NCBI RefSeq assembly: GCF_017897595.1
Contig: NZ_JAGKIK010000005.1
Span: 124,001 to 188,000, forward strand
From: Aquimarina sp. U1-2
GTDB taxonomy: Bacteria; Bacteroidota; Bacteroidia; Flavobacteriales; Flavobacteriaceae
DNA: 64,000 nucleotides
Direction: 5' to 3'
The notes beneath the pieces were generated by a model. The model made no database searches. It saw nothing but the letters and a program-made list of their open reading frames with translations, and was not told the DNA's origin. Shown here piece after piece: positions 1-7,458 of the stretch (positions are counted from its first letter, which is position 1; the number at the start of each line of letters is the position of its first letter). Made by a program: the position numbers and the translations under genes.

Positions 1-296
1 TGATTTCCAATCTTGTCAAATACTTTTAGATCTTCTATAAATTTTCCGTAGTCATTGTTTTGATAAGTTCCTGGCACAATTTTCGGTAGATAATAGCTTA
101 TGGTATCTTCATCAATATCGCTAACTTGTATCTCTACTTTCACTTTATCATCAACTACATTGACCAAATCGATAGATGCTATGATTGACGAAACATTATT
201 AACTACAGCAGTTTGTGAAGGTTTACAACCTGCTAAAAAAGGGACGAGCAGCCAAGCAACGAAGAGGGATGTAACTATTCTTAGAACTTTTAGCAC
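1..296 (-). CDS. M61 family peptidase, N-terminal part (runs off the window edge)
   Basis: Only the first 98 codons are inside the window; the gene continues past base 1. Reading from a GTG at 296 gives a lipoprotein signal (hydrophobic stretch ending in the lipobox LAGC, Cys about residue 20), then a beta-rich segment with YYLPKIVPGTY and DYGKFIEDLKVFD. From memory these are typical of the N-terminal domain of Bacteroidota M61 (glycyl-aminopeptidase-like) peptidases; the HExxH zinc motif and PDZ domain would lie outside. No ATG is available in frame: an upstream TGA at 305-303 leaves GTG as the only sensible start. The start overlaps the last codons of the upstream HAD gene by 7 bases, suggesting coupling. 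Inferred role: envelope-anchored proteolysis. Confidence 0.75.
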   Translation of the reverse strand, partial: MLKVLRIVTSLFVAWLLVPFLAGCKPSQTAVVNNVSSIIASIDLVNVVDDKVKVEIQVSDIDEDTISYYLPKIVPGTYQNNDYGKFIEDLKVFDKIGN

Positions 297-1105
297 GATA
301 GATCAATATTATTTTTAATGTATAAAGCTACACCGTCTTCTTTACCTGATAATGTAATGGCATTAGCAACAAGTTTGGTCTCTATTTTAGCATTGGCAAC
401 TGCTACCCCAGTGCCTACAGCTTTAAGCATTTCTATGTCGTTATAATTATCTCCGAATGCTAATGCTTTCGTAATAGGGATATTAAAATGAGTGTCTAAC
501 AATAGTTCTATAGCTGTTAATTTTGAAACACTTTTATGTGCAATTTCAATGTAAGTAGATTTAGAACGATATAAATGAAGGGTGTCACCAAATTTTTCGT
601 CTAGAAAGGCGTACATATTGTCTATATAACGATCATCGCCCATACACATAATTTTGTGAGCTCCTTTATTTTGTTCTTTCCATTCATGAATTACTTCTTC
701 TGTAGATTTTACCAAAGGGTTCACTTTTGTATTTCTCGATTCTCTCTTTGCCCAATAGTCTAATTCAGGAACATACCAATCGTTAGTATTGTAAAGGCTA
801 AGATGCACTTTGTGATCATGATTGAAATGATAAAGAGCCTCTAAAACTTGCAAAGGTATTGCTGTAGAAGAAATCGGTGTGTTATCTACTAAAATTAAGG
901 CACCGTTATAACATATTATGGGTTGATTTGTGATGTCTAACTCTTCTTGTAAATGCGTCATCGCACTTGGCATTCTCGAAGATATTAATACCATAGGAAT
1001 GCTATCCTTTATTCTTCGAATCTGTGAAATGGTAAATGTAGAAAGTTCTCTTTCAGGATTCAGTAGCGTACCATCTATATCAGAAAAAATAATGCGATGT
1101 TGCAT
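290..1105 (-). CDS. Cof-type HAD-IIB family phosphatase
   Basis: A 271-aa cytosolic HAD-superfamily hydrolase. Motif I is FSDIDGTLL (nucleophile Asp9, acid/base Asp11), motif II is LISSR near residue 42, a Lys precedes the last motif, and motif IV is AFGDNYNDIEML near residue 217. The cap between motifs II and III is long, as in the Cof/IIB subclass that dephosphorylates sugar phosphates and flavin-type phosphometabolites; the actual substrate cannot be told from sequence. Length is normal for the family. It overlaps the start of the M61 gene by 7 bases and lies about 40 bp from the hydrolase at 1146, so the three minus-strand genes could be co-transcribed. Confidence 0.9.
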   Translation of the reverse strand: MQHRIIFSDIDGTLLNPERELSTFTISQIRRIKDSIPMVLISSRMPSAMTHLQEELDITNQPIICYNGALILVDNTPISSTAIPLQVLEALYHFNHDHKVHLSLYNTNDWYVPELDYWAKRESRNTKVNPLVKSTEEVIHEWKEQNKGAHKIMCMGDDRYIDNMYAFLDEKFGDTLHLYRSKSTYIEIAHKSVSKLTAIELLLDTHFNIPITKALAFGDNYNDIEMLKAVGTGVAVANAKIETKLVANAITLSGKEDGVALYIKNNIDLSC

Positions 1106-1145
1106 TTATCAATTTTTAGATTTGGGTTCATTTACAAGGTTCAAA

Positions 1146-2072
1146 TTATTGAGTTACAAAGTTAGCAATACCAGAAAGAACTTCGGGCATAATTTTTCTC
1201 CATGACTCATTATATGATTTTTGATTTTCTAATCTACCTCCTTTTATTTCTTTGAGAATATGATTCATATTATTAATAATCAACAAATCGGCATTTGGGG
1301 TCGCTTCTTTTAATTTTTCTGCTTGTACCATTTCTACCTGGATATCTTTATCACCGTGTATAAGAAGTAAGGGCATCTCTAATGTCGAAATCTCTAAAGA
1401 AGGATCATATTTAATCCATGATTTCATGAAAGGTTGTAAATCATATCTAAAAATAGACTCCAGAGCAGGTTCGTAATTTGTCGCTCTTCCGTTATCTTTT
1501 AATTGTTGAAAAGCCACTGCGGCACTTTTATCCAAACCCGGGGCTTGTTTTGAAATTTGTTTCACTATTACTTGATCGATAGATTCGCCATTTCCGGCTA
1601 TTGAAATTACACCATCGGCAAGATCTTTTGCAGCTAGCATACCGATTAAAGAGCCTTGTCCGTGACCAAGAATCATAATCTTAGTGTAGCTTTTATTTTT
1701 TCTGAAATACTTGACAATCGACCTGGCATCTTCTACGTAATGGTCAAAAGAAATTTCATGTTCCCGTATTCCGAGTCTGTCCATTTTAAATAATCTTTTG
1801 TCATATCTATACGAGGCCACACCCAACTTTGCCAATTCGATGGCTAACTTCTTAAAGGTATCGTTTTTTGACATTCGATCATTACCATCCCGATTAATGG
1901 CTCCAGCATCCATGATAAAGATAAGCAAGGGTACTTCGTTGTCAGAATATGGTGTAACCAGGGAACCTTCAATAAATTTATTGATTTTTACAATAGCCGA
2001 ATTGTATTCTTTCTCTTGGCTAAAATTGCTGATACAAAGGGTTGCAAAAAACAAAGAAAGTATACATTTCAT
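1146..2072 (-). CDS. S33-like alpha/beta hydrolase with degenerate active site
   Basis: A 308-aa secreted or periplasmic alpha/beta hydrolase (signal peptide about residues 1-18). The fold is clear: an NRDGN segment near residue 60, RYDKR near 89-93, a nucleophile-elbow strand IMILGHGQGSL at 132-142, LLIHGDKD carrying the presumed acid Asp, and NNMNH carrying the presumed His. The elbow should read G-x-S-x-G, but residue 138 is Gly (codon GGA at 1661-1659), and the oxyanion-side motif usually written as GSGPTDRDGN reads DAGAINRDGN. Asp and His remain. It is therefore probably a non-hydrolytic homologue, or uses another residue. The frame is intact over full length, so it is not simple decay. 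Confidence 0.8.
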   Translation of the reverse strand: MKCILSLFFATLCISNFSQEKEYNSAIVKINKFIEGSLVTPYSDNEVPLLIFIMDAGAINRDGNDRMSKNDTFKKLAIELAKLGVASYRYDKRLFKMDRLGIREHEISFDHYVEDARSIVKYFRKNKSYTKIMILGHGQGSLIGMLAAKDLADGVISIAGNGESIDQVIVKQISKQAPGLDKSAAVAFQQLKDNGRATNYEPALESIFRYDLQPFMKSWIKYDPSLEISTLEMPLLLIHGDKDIQVEMVQAEKLKEATPNADLLIINNMNHILKEIKGGRLENQKSYNESWRKIMPEVLSGIANFVTQ

Positions 2073-2177
2073 GATGGGATATATAATTTATGGTATTTGT
2101 CAAACGATAAAAACACAATCATATTTTGATAGCATTATAAGCAAAATCAGTTAAGGATTCGTGCTATTTATAACTTC

Positions 2178-2214
2178 AACCCTGATTACGAAATTCTAAT
2201 GCATAATCCGGGTT
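2178..2214 (+). repeat. Dispersed palindromic repeat R3, copy 1
   Basis: A 37-bp unit that begins AACCCTGATTACG, contains CTAATGCATAATCC and ends GGGTT, so that its ends are inverted (AACCC/GGGTT). Related units lie at 22194-22228 (reverse strand) and 31789-31824. A partial second match, CATAAATCCGGTT, follows about 30 bp downstream. All three copies are intergenic. Found by eye; no copy count for the genome is possible here. Confidence 0.55.
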
Positions 2215-2304
2215 CAAACTTCATCACAAAGTTCTCGGGCATAAATCCGGTTAAAAAGTTATAATTCTTATTTTTTCTTAACGTATGGCTAACATACCCT
2301 TTTT

Positions 2305-2312
2305 TATCTTTG
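2305..2312 (+). promoter_or_regulatory. Bacteroidota-type -7 element upstream of the S1/P1 nuclease
   Basis: TATCTTTG matches the TAnnTTTG -7 consensus of Bacteroidota sigma-ABfr promoters. No convincing TTTG -33 box is present 19-21 bp upstream. If used, transcription would begin near 2319 and give an approximately 190-nt leader before the nuclease ATG at 2510. Confidence 0.45.
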
Positions 2313-2329
2313 CCTCAAAATATATAGTG

Positions 2330-2356
2330 ATGAATCGAATAGTATTAAAATTTTAA
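2330..2356 (+). other. Possible 8-codon upstream ORF in nuclease leader
   Basis: ATG at 2330 opens a tiny frame reading MNRIVLKF and a TAA stop at 2354-2356. It would lie about 11 nt from the inferred transcript start and immediately before the folded RNA region at 2361-2438. Its translation is unproven; it is recorded because its position suits a leader peptide. Confidence 0.2.
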
Positions 2357-2360
2357 AAAT

Positions 2361-2438
2361 TACTTCACAGGGTGGAGTGTTAAAAAATGTTTGGTAAACA
2401 TTTTTAGCGCACATGCCAGGTGGCGCTGTCTCAAAGTA
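2361..2438 (+). ncRNA. Candidate structured leader RNA (possible riboregulator)
   Basis: The region folds by eye into a closed element: TACTT (2361-2365) pairs AAGTA (2434-2438) and ACAG (2367-2370) pairs CTGT (2426-2429). Inside is a long hairpin whose core AAAAATGTTT (2383-2392) pairs perfectly with AAACATTTTT (2396-2405) around GGT. The flank GTGTT (2377-2381) can pair with AGCGC (2406-2410), but AGCGC can instead pair with GCGCT (2423-2427). The two pairings are mutually exclusive. No protein frame explains it, and I could not assign it to a riboswitch class I know. Confidence 0.45.
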
Positions 2439-2509
2439 GTTCGTTAGTCAAAATAGTTCACACTATGTATTATATGTATTCAATTCTTTACTTAAAACAA
2501 TAGCGTAGT

Positions 2510-3292
2510 ATGAAATTTAAAAAGGGAGCCGTATGGATTATAATGCTTATTTCGGTAACAGGATTTGCATTGGATTATGATTGGGGTAAAACGGGTCATC
2601 GAGTTACTGGTCAAATAGCTGAAGCGCACCTTAGTGGTAAAGCTAAAAGAAATTTGGCAGCATTACTTGAAGGGCAAAGTCTAGCTATGGTATCAACCTT
2701 TGCAGACGAGATCAAAAGTGACAAAAAGTATAAAAAGTATCATCCCTGGCATTATGTTAATTTTCCATTCGATAAAAAATATGGTGAAACATCACCTAGT
2801 GCATCAGGTGATTTAGTACAAGGAATAGATAAGTGTATAGCAATTCTTAAAGACGAGCAAGCATCAACGTATGATAAACAATTTCACCTTAAACTATTAG
2901 TTCATTTTATTGGGGATTTACACCAACCCTTGCATGTTGGGAGGGCAGAAGATAAAGGAGGCAACGATATTCAAGTACGATGGTTTAAAGATGGCTCTAA
3001 TCTTCATAGAGTATGGGATAGTGATATGATAGATCATTATGGAATGAGCTATACAGAACTATCTTTGAATAGAGCAGCACTAACCAAAACAGAAATTGAG
3101 GATATTCAAAAAGGGAGTGTGATAGATTGGGTTCATGAATCACAAAATCTGGCAGCGCAAGTATACCAGTCTGCTGCCATAGGCGAAAAATTAGGGTATG
3201 CCTATATGTATCGTAATTTTACCATGGTTCGCACTCAACTGCAAAAAGGAGGTCTACGTTTGGCAAAAGTTTTAAACGATATTTTTGGTTGA
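2510..3292 (+). CDS. S1/P1-type nuclease
   Basis: A 260-aa secreted zinc nuclease for single-stranded nucleic acids and possibly 3'-nucleotides. A signal peptide covers about residues 1-20. Family zinc-site motifs appear in order: DWGKTGH (Trp25, His30), FADEIK, HPWHYVNFPF, the strong block HFIGDLHQPLHVGRAEDKGG and NLHRVWDSDMI. Length is normal for bacterial S1/P1 proteins (about 250-270 aa). It is a single gene between convergent or divergent neighbours, preceded by a long leader with a candidate regulatory RNA. A role in phosphate or nucleotide scavenging is inferred, not shown. Confidence 0.92.
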   Translation: MKFKKGAVWIIMLISVTGFALDYDWGKTGHRVTGQIAEAHLSGKAKRNLAALLEGQSLAMVSTFADEIKSDKKYKKYHPWHYVNFPFDKKYGETSPSASGDLVQGIDKCIAILKDEQASTYDKQFHLKLLVHFIGDLHQPLHVGRAEDKGGNDIQVRWFKDGSNLHRVWDSDMIDHYGMSYTELSLNRAALTKTEIEDIQKGSVIDWVHESQNLAAQVYQSAAIGEKLGYAYMYRNFTMVRTQLQKGGLRLAKVLNDIFG

Positions 3293-3304
3293 TTTTGTCA
3301 TAAA

Positions 3305-4168
3305 TTACTCGACAATTAATTCTTTTCTATACTGCTTTGGTGACATCGAATAGTATTTCTTGAATGTTTTAGTGAGGTGACTCTCATCGGTATATCCCAT
3401 TTGATATGCAATTTCAGCAATTGTAAACTCGGTGTGTTGCAACCTGTATTCTACGAGTTTCATTTTGTATTTTGTCACATATTGATGAATGGATTCACCC
3501 GTTTTTCTTTTAAAATAGGTACTAATAGAACTTTGGGACATGCCAAACTTATTCGCTAGAAAATTAATTTTGGTAAGATCATTATCATATACATTTTGTC
3601 GAATATGGCTTAATATCTGATCTATTTTAGAATGCCCGACAAAAACTTCATTTTGATTTGATTTATATTTTTCAGAAATATTACGCATAATAATGCTTAA
3701 GATTGTACTGATAGCATTCGAAATAATTTCTTGATAATATACTTTTTCATTTTTAAACTCATCAAGAACTACCTTATGAATATCCCAAATAATAGTTCTG
3801 TCCTCTTCATGAGAAATTACATCTCCGGGAATGATGTTGGGGTGGTGCAAGAGTTGTTCTATTCTTTGTAACCAATATTTCCTATCGGGTAAGTTCACTT
3901 TGCTAGAAAATAATAGTTCTGTGAATTTGAAATAGGTAAATTTTGAATGCTTTTCAATTTCAAAATGATGGGTGTCTTCTGGTGCCATCAAAAATATATT
4001 GTTCTCCTGGTATGGAAATCGTACTCCGTTAATAGTATGATATCCTTTTCCCTGCTCAATAAAAATAATTTCAAAGTAATTATGATTGTGTGGTTCTGCT
4101 TCCCATTCGTCGGTTTCATATTGATGTACCACAAAGGTTTCGTGCAGTGTATAGCGGTTCATAAGCAA
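3305..4168 (-). CDS. AraC family transcriptional regulator with cupin sensor
   Basis: A 287-aa DNA-binding regulator. The N-terminal half (about 1-100) has the cupin pattern WEAEPHNHNYFEIIFIEQG and YHTINGVRFPYQENNIFLMAPEDTH split over two strands, and the C-terminal 100 residues hold two helix-turn-helix units (FLANKFGMSQSSISTYFKR, then IAEIAYQMGYTDESHLTKTF) ending in the typical PKQYRKE. It is transcribed away from the small membrane protein at 4372, and a 27-bp inverted repeat lies between them, so local regulation of that gene is a fair inference. The ligand is unknown. Confidence 0.92.
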   Translation of the reverse strand: MLMNRYTLHETFVVHQYETDEWEAEPHNHNYFEIIFIEQGKGYHTINGVRFPYQENNIFLMAPEDTHHFEIEKHSKFTYFKFTELLFSSKVNLPDRKYWLQRIEQLLHHPNIIPGDVISHEEDRTIIWDIHKVVLDEFKNEKVYYQEIISNAISTILSIIMRNISEKYKSNQNEVFVGHSKIDQILSHIRQNVYDNDLTKINFLANKFGMSQSSISTYFKRKTGESIHQYVTKYKMKLVEYRLQHTEFTIAEIAYQMGYTDESHLTKTFKKYYSMSPKQYRKELIVE

Positions 4169-4297
4169 TTTTTTTCTATTGAAAGTTACAAAATAAAATT
4201 AATAATTTAACATTTTTTTTGCATAACTAGTACTGGTCTATTAGATTCATAGTTATTGAAAACGAAATAGTTATGGTTTTTCCGTACTAATTTTATG

Positions 4298-4324
4298 TTG
4301 AAATATACAAGTAGTGTATTTCAA
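4298..4324. promoter_or_regulatory. Operator-like inverted repeat in divergent promoter region
   Basis: Left arm TTGAAATATAC (4298-4308), spacer AAGTA, right arm GTGTATTTCAA (4314-4324): ten of eleven positions are complementary. It ends 8 bp before the -7 element TATATTTG at 4333-4340. This spacing places it over the polymerase site of the gene starting at 4372, between that gene and the AraC regulator. Confidence 0.5.
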
Positions 4325-4332
4325 TTCATATT

Positions 4333-4340
4333 TATATTTG
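4333..4340 (+). promoter_or_regulatory. -7 promoter element of the 4372 gene
   Basis: TATATTTG fits TAnnTTTG and lies 32 bp upstream of the ATG at 4372, giving a short leader of about 25 nt. The -33 region falls inside the inverted repeat at 4298-4324. Confidence 0.5.
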
Positions 4341-4371
4341 CACGCTAAAAACTAGGATTTATAATCGGTAT

Positions 4372-4767
4372 ATGAAGTTAAAAATATTGCTGTTTAATTT
4401 GTTACGTTTATGTTTGGGTATTTTTTTGGTGACAACCAGTATAAATGATGTTTTAAATTATACTGACTTTTTGGGGAGATTATATCAATATTTTGCGTCG
4501 GTTTCTATTCTTGATATTTATGTTGTTGAAGCACTAGCACCTTTGGTTCCTTTTGAAAAATTCATGATAGGTTTGTTCTTAATTCTTGGGATGTCTGAAC
4601 ACATTATGTTAAGAATTGCTATATTTTTATTTAGTTTTTTTACAGTTTATTTAATAGATGCCTCTCAGTGGTATTGTGCTGGCATCCACTTTTTACTTGT
4701 GGTAAGTGCTATTGTATTGATAAAAATACGCCCAGATCATTTTACTACCGCTGTACGTCTTGATTGA
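4372..4767 (+). CDS. Small integral membrane protein, MauE/DoxX-like
   Basis: A 131-aa protein with about four hydrophobic segments (residues 5-23, 45-75, 78-95, 103-122) separated by short loops, a topology resembling MauE/DoxX small membrane proteins. Cys is present only in WYCAG near residue 103. No catalytic motif is visible. It has a clear own promoter and faces the AraC regulator, so it may be that regulator's target. The family call is tentative. Confidence 0.65.
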   Translation: MKLKILLFNLLRLCLGIFLVTTSINDVLNYTDFLGRLYQYFASVSILDIYVVEALAPLVPFEKFMIGLFLILGMSEHIMLRIAIFLFSFFTVYLIDASQWYCAGIHFLLVVSAIVLIKIRPDHFTTAVRLD

Positions 4768-4800
4768 CCTAGATTATTTCAATCTGTTTTAAAAAGGTTG

Positions 4801-5412
4801 CTATCGAATGATTCTAAATGTAAGATTGATTCGTGGTCCTACTTTTTTTTTGGTCTTTGGGATTTGGTGTAACCAACATTCCTGTGTTTTACCACGCATT
4901 AGTAAAAGGCTACCGTGTTGAAGCAAAATTTTTTGTTTTAATGCCTTGTTGGTTTTATGTTTAAAATGAAACCAGCGATCTTCTCCAAAACTTACCGAAG
5001 CTATGATAGGTTGAGTTCCTAATTCTTTCTCGTTGTCTGCATGCCAACCGTTACTGTCATTTCCATCCCGATATAAATTTAATAGGCAGGACGTAAAAGT
5101 AACAGCAGATGCATTTTGAATAGCATTTTTTATATAAAGTAACTCTTCGGTAAAAGTTTTAGGGTACATTGTAATATTTGAGTAGCGGTATGTATTGCTA
5201 TTATTTGCATAAAGAGCAGTTAAACGGGGTTGGGGATAAGTTTTACCAAATATGGTGATATCATCCTGCTGCCAAGCTATAGAGCTTTGTAACGCCTCAA
5301 AAAGTTGAGTAGCCGTTGTATGATCAAAAAACTGAGGAAAATACGTTACTTCCGCATCGATCATAGGTAAAGTAATAGGGCTGTCATGTGAAGGAAAGAG
5401 ATCAAGATTCAT
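4801..5412 (-). CDS. AlkB-like 2-oxoglutarate/Fe(II) dioxygenase
   Basis: A 203-aa protein of the AlkB family, which oxidatively removes alkyl groups from nucleic acid bases. The iron-binding triad is visible as GWHADNE (His and Asp) and WLHQIPK (distal His); RINLTFR carries the 2-oxoglutarate-binding arginines. NLYRDGNDSNGWHADNEKEL is a classic block of bacterial AlkB homologues. The frame opens 13 codons earlier (5451), but that start would overlap the upstream DoxX gene; the ATG at 5412 gives a normal AlkB N-terminus and a 17-bp gap. It is last of three tightly packed genes. Confidence 0.9.
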   Translation of the reverse strand: MNLDLFPSHDSPITLPMIDAEVTYFPQFFDHTTATQLFEALQSSIAWQQDDITIFGKTYPQPRLTALYANNSNTYRYSNITMYPKTFTEELLYIKNAIQNASAVTFTSCLLNLYRDGNDSNGWHADNEKELGTQPIIASVSFGEDRWFHFKHKTNKALKQKILLQHGSLLLMRGKTQECWLHQIPKTKKKVGPRINLTFRIIR

Positions 5413-5429
5413 AAAGGTGCATAGATAGT

Positions 5430-5777
5430 TTAAAGGTATTGATACGCCCAATAGATTAAGCCAAATTGCAAAAATAATCTTAGTACAAGAACAGTTTTGG
5501 GCAAATTGAGACCTGCTTTTTTATTGATTAACATATGAAGGTGTACCGGGAAAAATAAAATTAGCATGATAATTATTCCCCAAAGCGATACCATTCTGGT
5601 GGTTTGAAATAATATCCCTATACCTGCTAAAATTTCGGCGATACCGCTTACATATACCAAAAACTTATGAGCGGGAAGGTACAAAGGCATAATACGAACA
5701 AAGGCCTTTGGACGAATACAATGAAAGACACCTGCGATAACAAAAATTAGTGATAAAAGATATAGGTGCCAACTCAT
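5430..5777 (-). CDS. DoxX-family membrane protein
   Basis: A 115-aa protein with four predicted membrane helices and the DoxX-like signature GVFHCIRPKAFVRIMPLYLP followed by GIAEILAGIGIL. Small DoxX/MauE-like proteins are often linked to redox or quinone functions, but no specific activity can be read here. Its ATG overlaps the stop of the upstream gene by 4 bases (5774-5777), so the two are probably translationally coupled. Confidence 0.85.
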   Translation of the reverse strand: MSWHLYLLSLIFVIAGVFHCIRPKAFVRIMPLYLPAHKFLVYVSGIAEILAGIGILFQTTRMVSLWGIIIMLILFFPVHLHMLINKKAGLNLPKTVLVLRLFLQFGLIYWAYQYL

Positions 5778-6238
5778 TTCATTGCAGAAGTTTTTTGTCT
5801 ATTTGCGGTATTAGGTATATAATTTTTGTTTCGTATACTATTTCTGATATATCCAACCTTTCTAAACTGCAGTGCTGTCCAATCTGCATCAATAGAAACT
5901 TGCCTTACAGGTTCCAGGTTGTAATCCCCAAGAACACCCCAACCATAATCTCTTGTAATCTCTGTATGATATGTTCTAGAACTTTTTTTGGGATAGGCAA
6001 ACCACAAAATTGCATCGCCAATTAACTTTGGATATAAGGTTTCAATACGATTTTCGATTTGCTTCTTTTCTTTAACAAAAACAATCGCAAAATCTACCTC
6101 TGATACCTGAATTAGAGATTCTTTTATAACCACATCGCTAAGGCAATCCAATTCTTTGTAAAATCCTTCGGGTTCATTAAGAATTAGAATTTCATCCAGA
6201 GTAGGGGGAAGACGTAGTGTTTTAAATAGCGGAGTCAT
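5774..6238 (-). CDS. DUF3052-like protein
   Basis: A 154-aa soluble protein. The C-terminal half has ILWFAYPKKSS and an ISIDADW/TALQFRK-type ending (here VSIDADWTALQFRK), a pattern I associate with DUF3052-like proteins of unknown function. The longest frame starts at 6292, but the ATG at 6238 (MTPLFKTL) gives a compact start and drops a hydrophobic, Phe-rich extension that looks non-native. It leads a three-gene minus-strand run with the DoxX protein (4-bp overlap) and AlkB. Function unknown. Confidence 0.7.
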   Translation of the reverse strand: MTPLFKTLRLPPTLDEILILNEPEGFYKELDCLSDVVIKESLIQVSEVDFAIVFVKEKKQIENRIETLYPKLIGDAILWFAYPKKSSRTYHTEITRDYGWGVLGDYNLEPVRQVSIDADWTALQFRKVGYIRNSIRNKNYIPNTANRQKTSAMK

Positions 6239-6354
6239 AGGAGTTCTGATTTCGTGTTTCTTAAAGATAAGAAAAAACAAACAAAAACCCATACCTGTTA
6301 TCAGTTCTGCTAAAGAAACTCATAACCACTATTTAAAAACCCTAAAAAATAATA

Positions 6355-7200
6355 TTAAAGTGTTATCTCCTTAGCATTATCCGGAGTTTCAAAGAGTGCA
6401 CCTTCTTCCTGTAAAAATGTGATATCGGTAATTGTAGCTTCACCAATTTTATCGGTTAACCCCTTTTCTTCAGTCCATCCATAAAACACCCATTTTGTTG
6501 CAAATGGAATTCCTTCAATAGTTTCAAAATTTGTATAATAAATCGCATGTGGATTTGCTTCCGCTTTAGAAGTATCACCTTGACTGCCAAAGGTTACAAT
6601 GTAAGCTGCTGCTTTAAGTATATTTTGATCTGGATCTGTATAAATAATATACCAATCATCGGGAGCATCACCTGTTCCCGGTTCAAAGGTAAGTTTAGCG
6701 GTTTGATGATCGATACTATGTAGAGGTTTGCTGTCTCCTAATTCCCATTTTGTTCCTGGATCATTTAATTTGTATGGCATACCGAAGAAATACGTCCAGG
6801 TAAACATGTCAAAACGGGCTCCTTTTTCACTGGCGTCTTTCGGGCATAAATATGCTTTCTCACCCGTATAGATCAATTTACTTCCGTCTTTTTTATCAAT
6901 TCTAATCTTTGCTGAATTGGTAAGCATCGTAACTTTACCATCTAGGCGCTGTTTTCCTCGAAAACGTATATTGATTTTGAAACTGATCATCTTATGATTC
7001 AAAAACGCTTCTTTATGATGAGCTTTTTCAATATTTGTAATGTATTGATCCACAATAGAAAGCGCACCATCTCCAATACCGCCATCAGGTTCGACAGGCA
7101 TTACTTCTTTATCTTCATTGTTGTTTACAGTACTATCCTTTTTAGCCTGGGTACAACTTATTAAAAGGAATAGGGTTGCTAAGATCCAGTAGTTTTTCAT
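6355..7200 (-). CDS. Lipoprotein resembling the DUF6503 family
   Basis: A 281-aa predicted lipoprotein with a signal peptide ending in LLISCTQ (Cys about residue 16). A longer frame opens at 7257, but the ATG at 7200 places the signal peptide at the N-terminus and is preferred. The body contains GMPYKLNDPGTKWEL, DAPDDWYIIYTDPDQN and AAYIVTFG, which resemble Bacteroidota DUF6503 proteins from memory; that fold is related to outer-membrane lipoprotein carrier-like beta sheets. No catalytic residues are evident. It stands alone with about 200 bp free on its upstream side. Confidence 0.7.
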   Translation of the reverse strand: MKNYWILATLFLLISCTQAKKDSTVNNNEDKEVMPVEPDGGIGDGALSIVDQYITNIEKAHHKEAFLNHKMISFKINIRFRGKQRLDGKVTMLTNSAKIRIDKKDGSKLIYTGEKAYLCPKDASEKGARFDMFTWTYFFGMPYKLNDPGTKWELGDSKPLHSIDHQTAKLTFEPGTGDAPDDWYIIYTDPDQNILKAAAYIVTFGSQGDTSKAEANPHAIYYTNFETIEGIPFATKWVFYGWTEEKGLTDKIGEATITDITFLQEEGALFETPDNAKEITL

Positions 7201-7458
7201 AACATAAGGTTTAGTTTGTGTTATCGTATGTATTTGAATTTTGAAGTGTTGTTCCACCTTTTAATAAGGCGAAAAGCTTAAAAATTCAATAAGCTTCGCG
7301 TTAAAATTAACAATTCTGTAGTCAGTTTATTGCTCTTTATGATAATTGTAACACTACTTTTTTACAGAATTAGGATTAAAGATATCCATAATTCGCGCAA
7401 TTTGTGATAGATGTAACTGTAAAGGTTTGTAGTACGAATACCAGAATATTGCTGATTC

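Noticed and set aside
100..318. 72-codon plus-strand frame at the window start
   Set aside because: Ser/Thr-rich shadow of the M61 peptidase N-terminus, which has a clear lipobox and family motifs on the minus strand.
2361..2438. SAM-I, TPP or c-di-GMP riboswitch identity for the nuclease leader
   Set aside because: Short resemblances (GGTGGAG, CACAGGG) are present, but the conserved cores and helix order of those classes are not.
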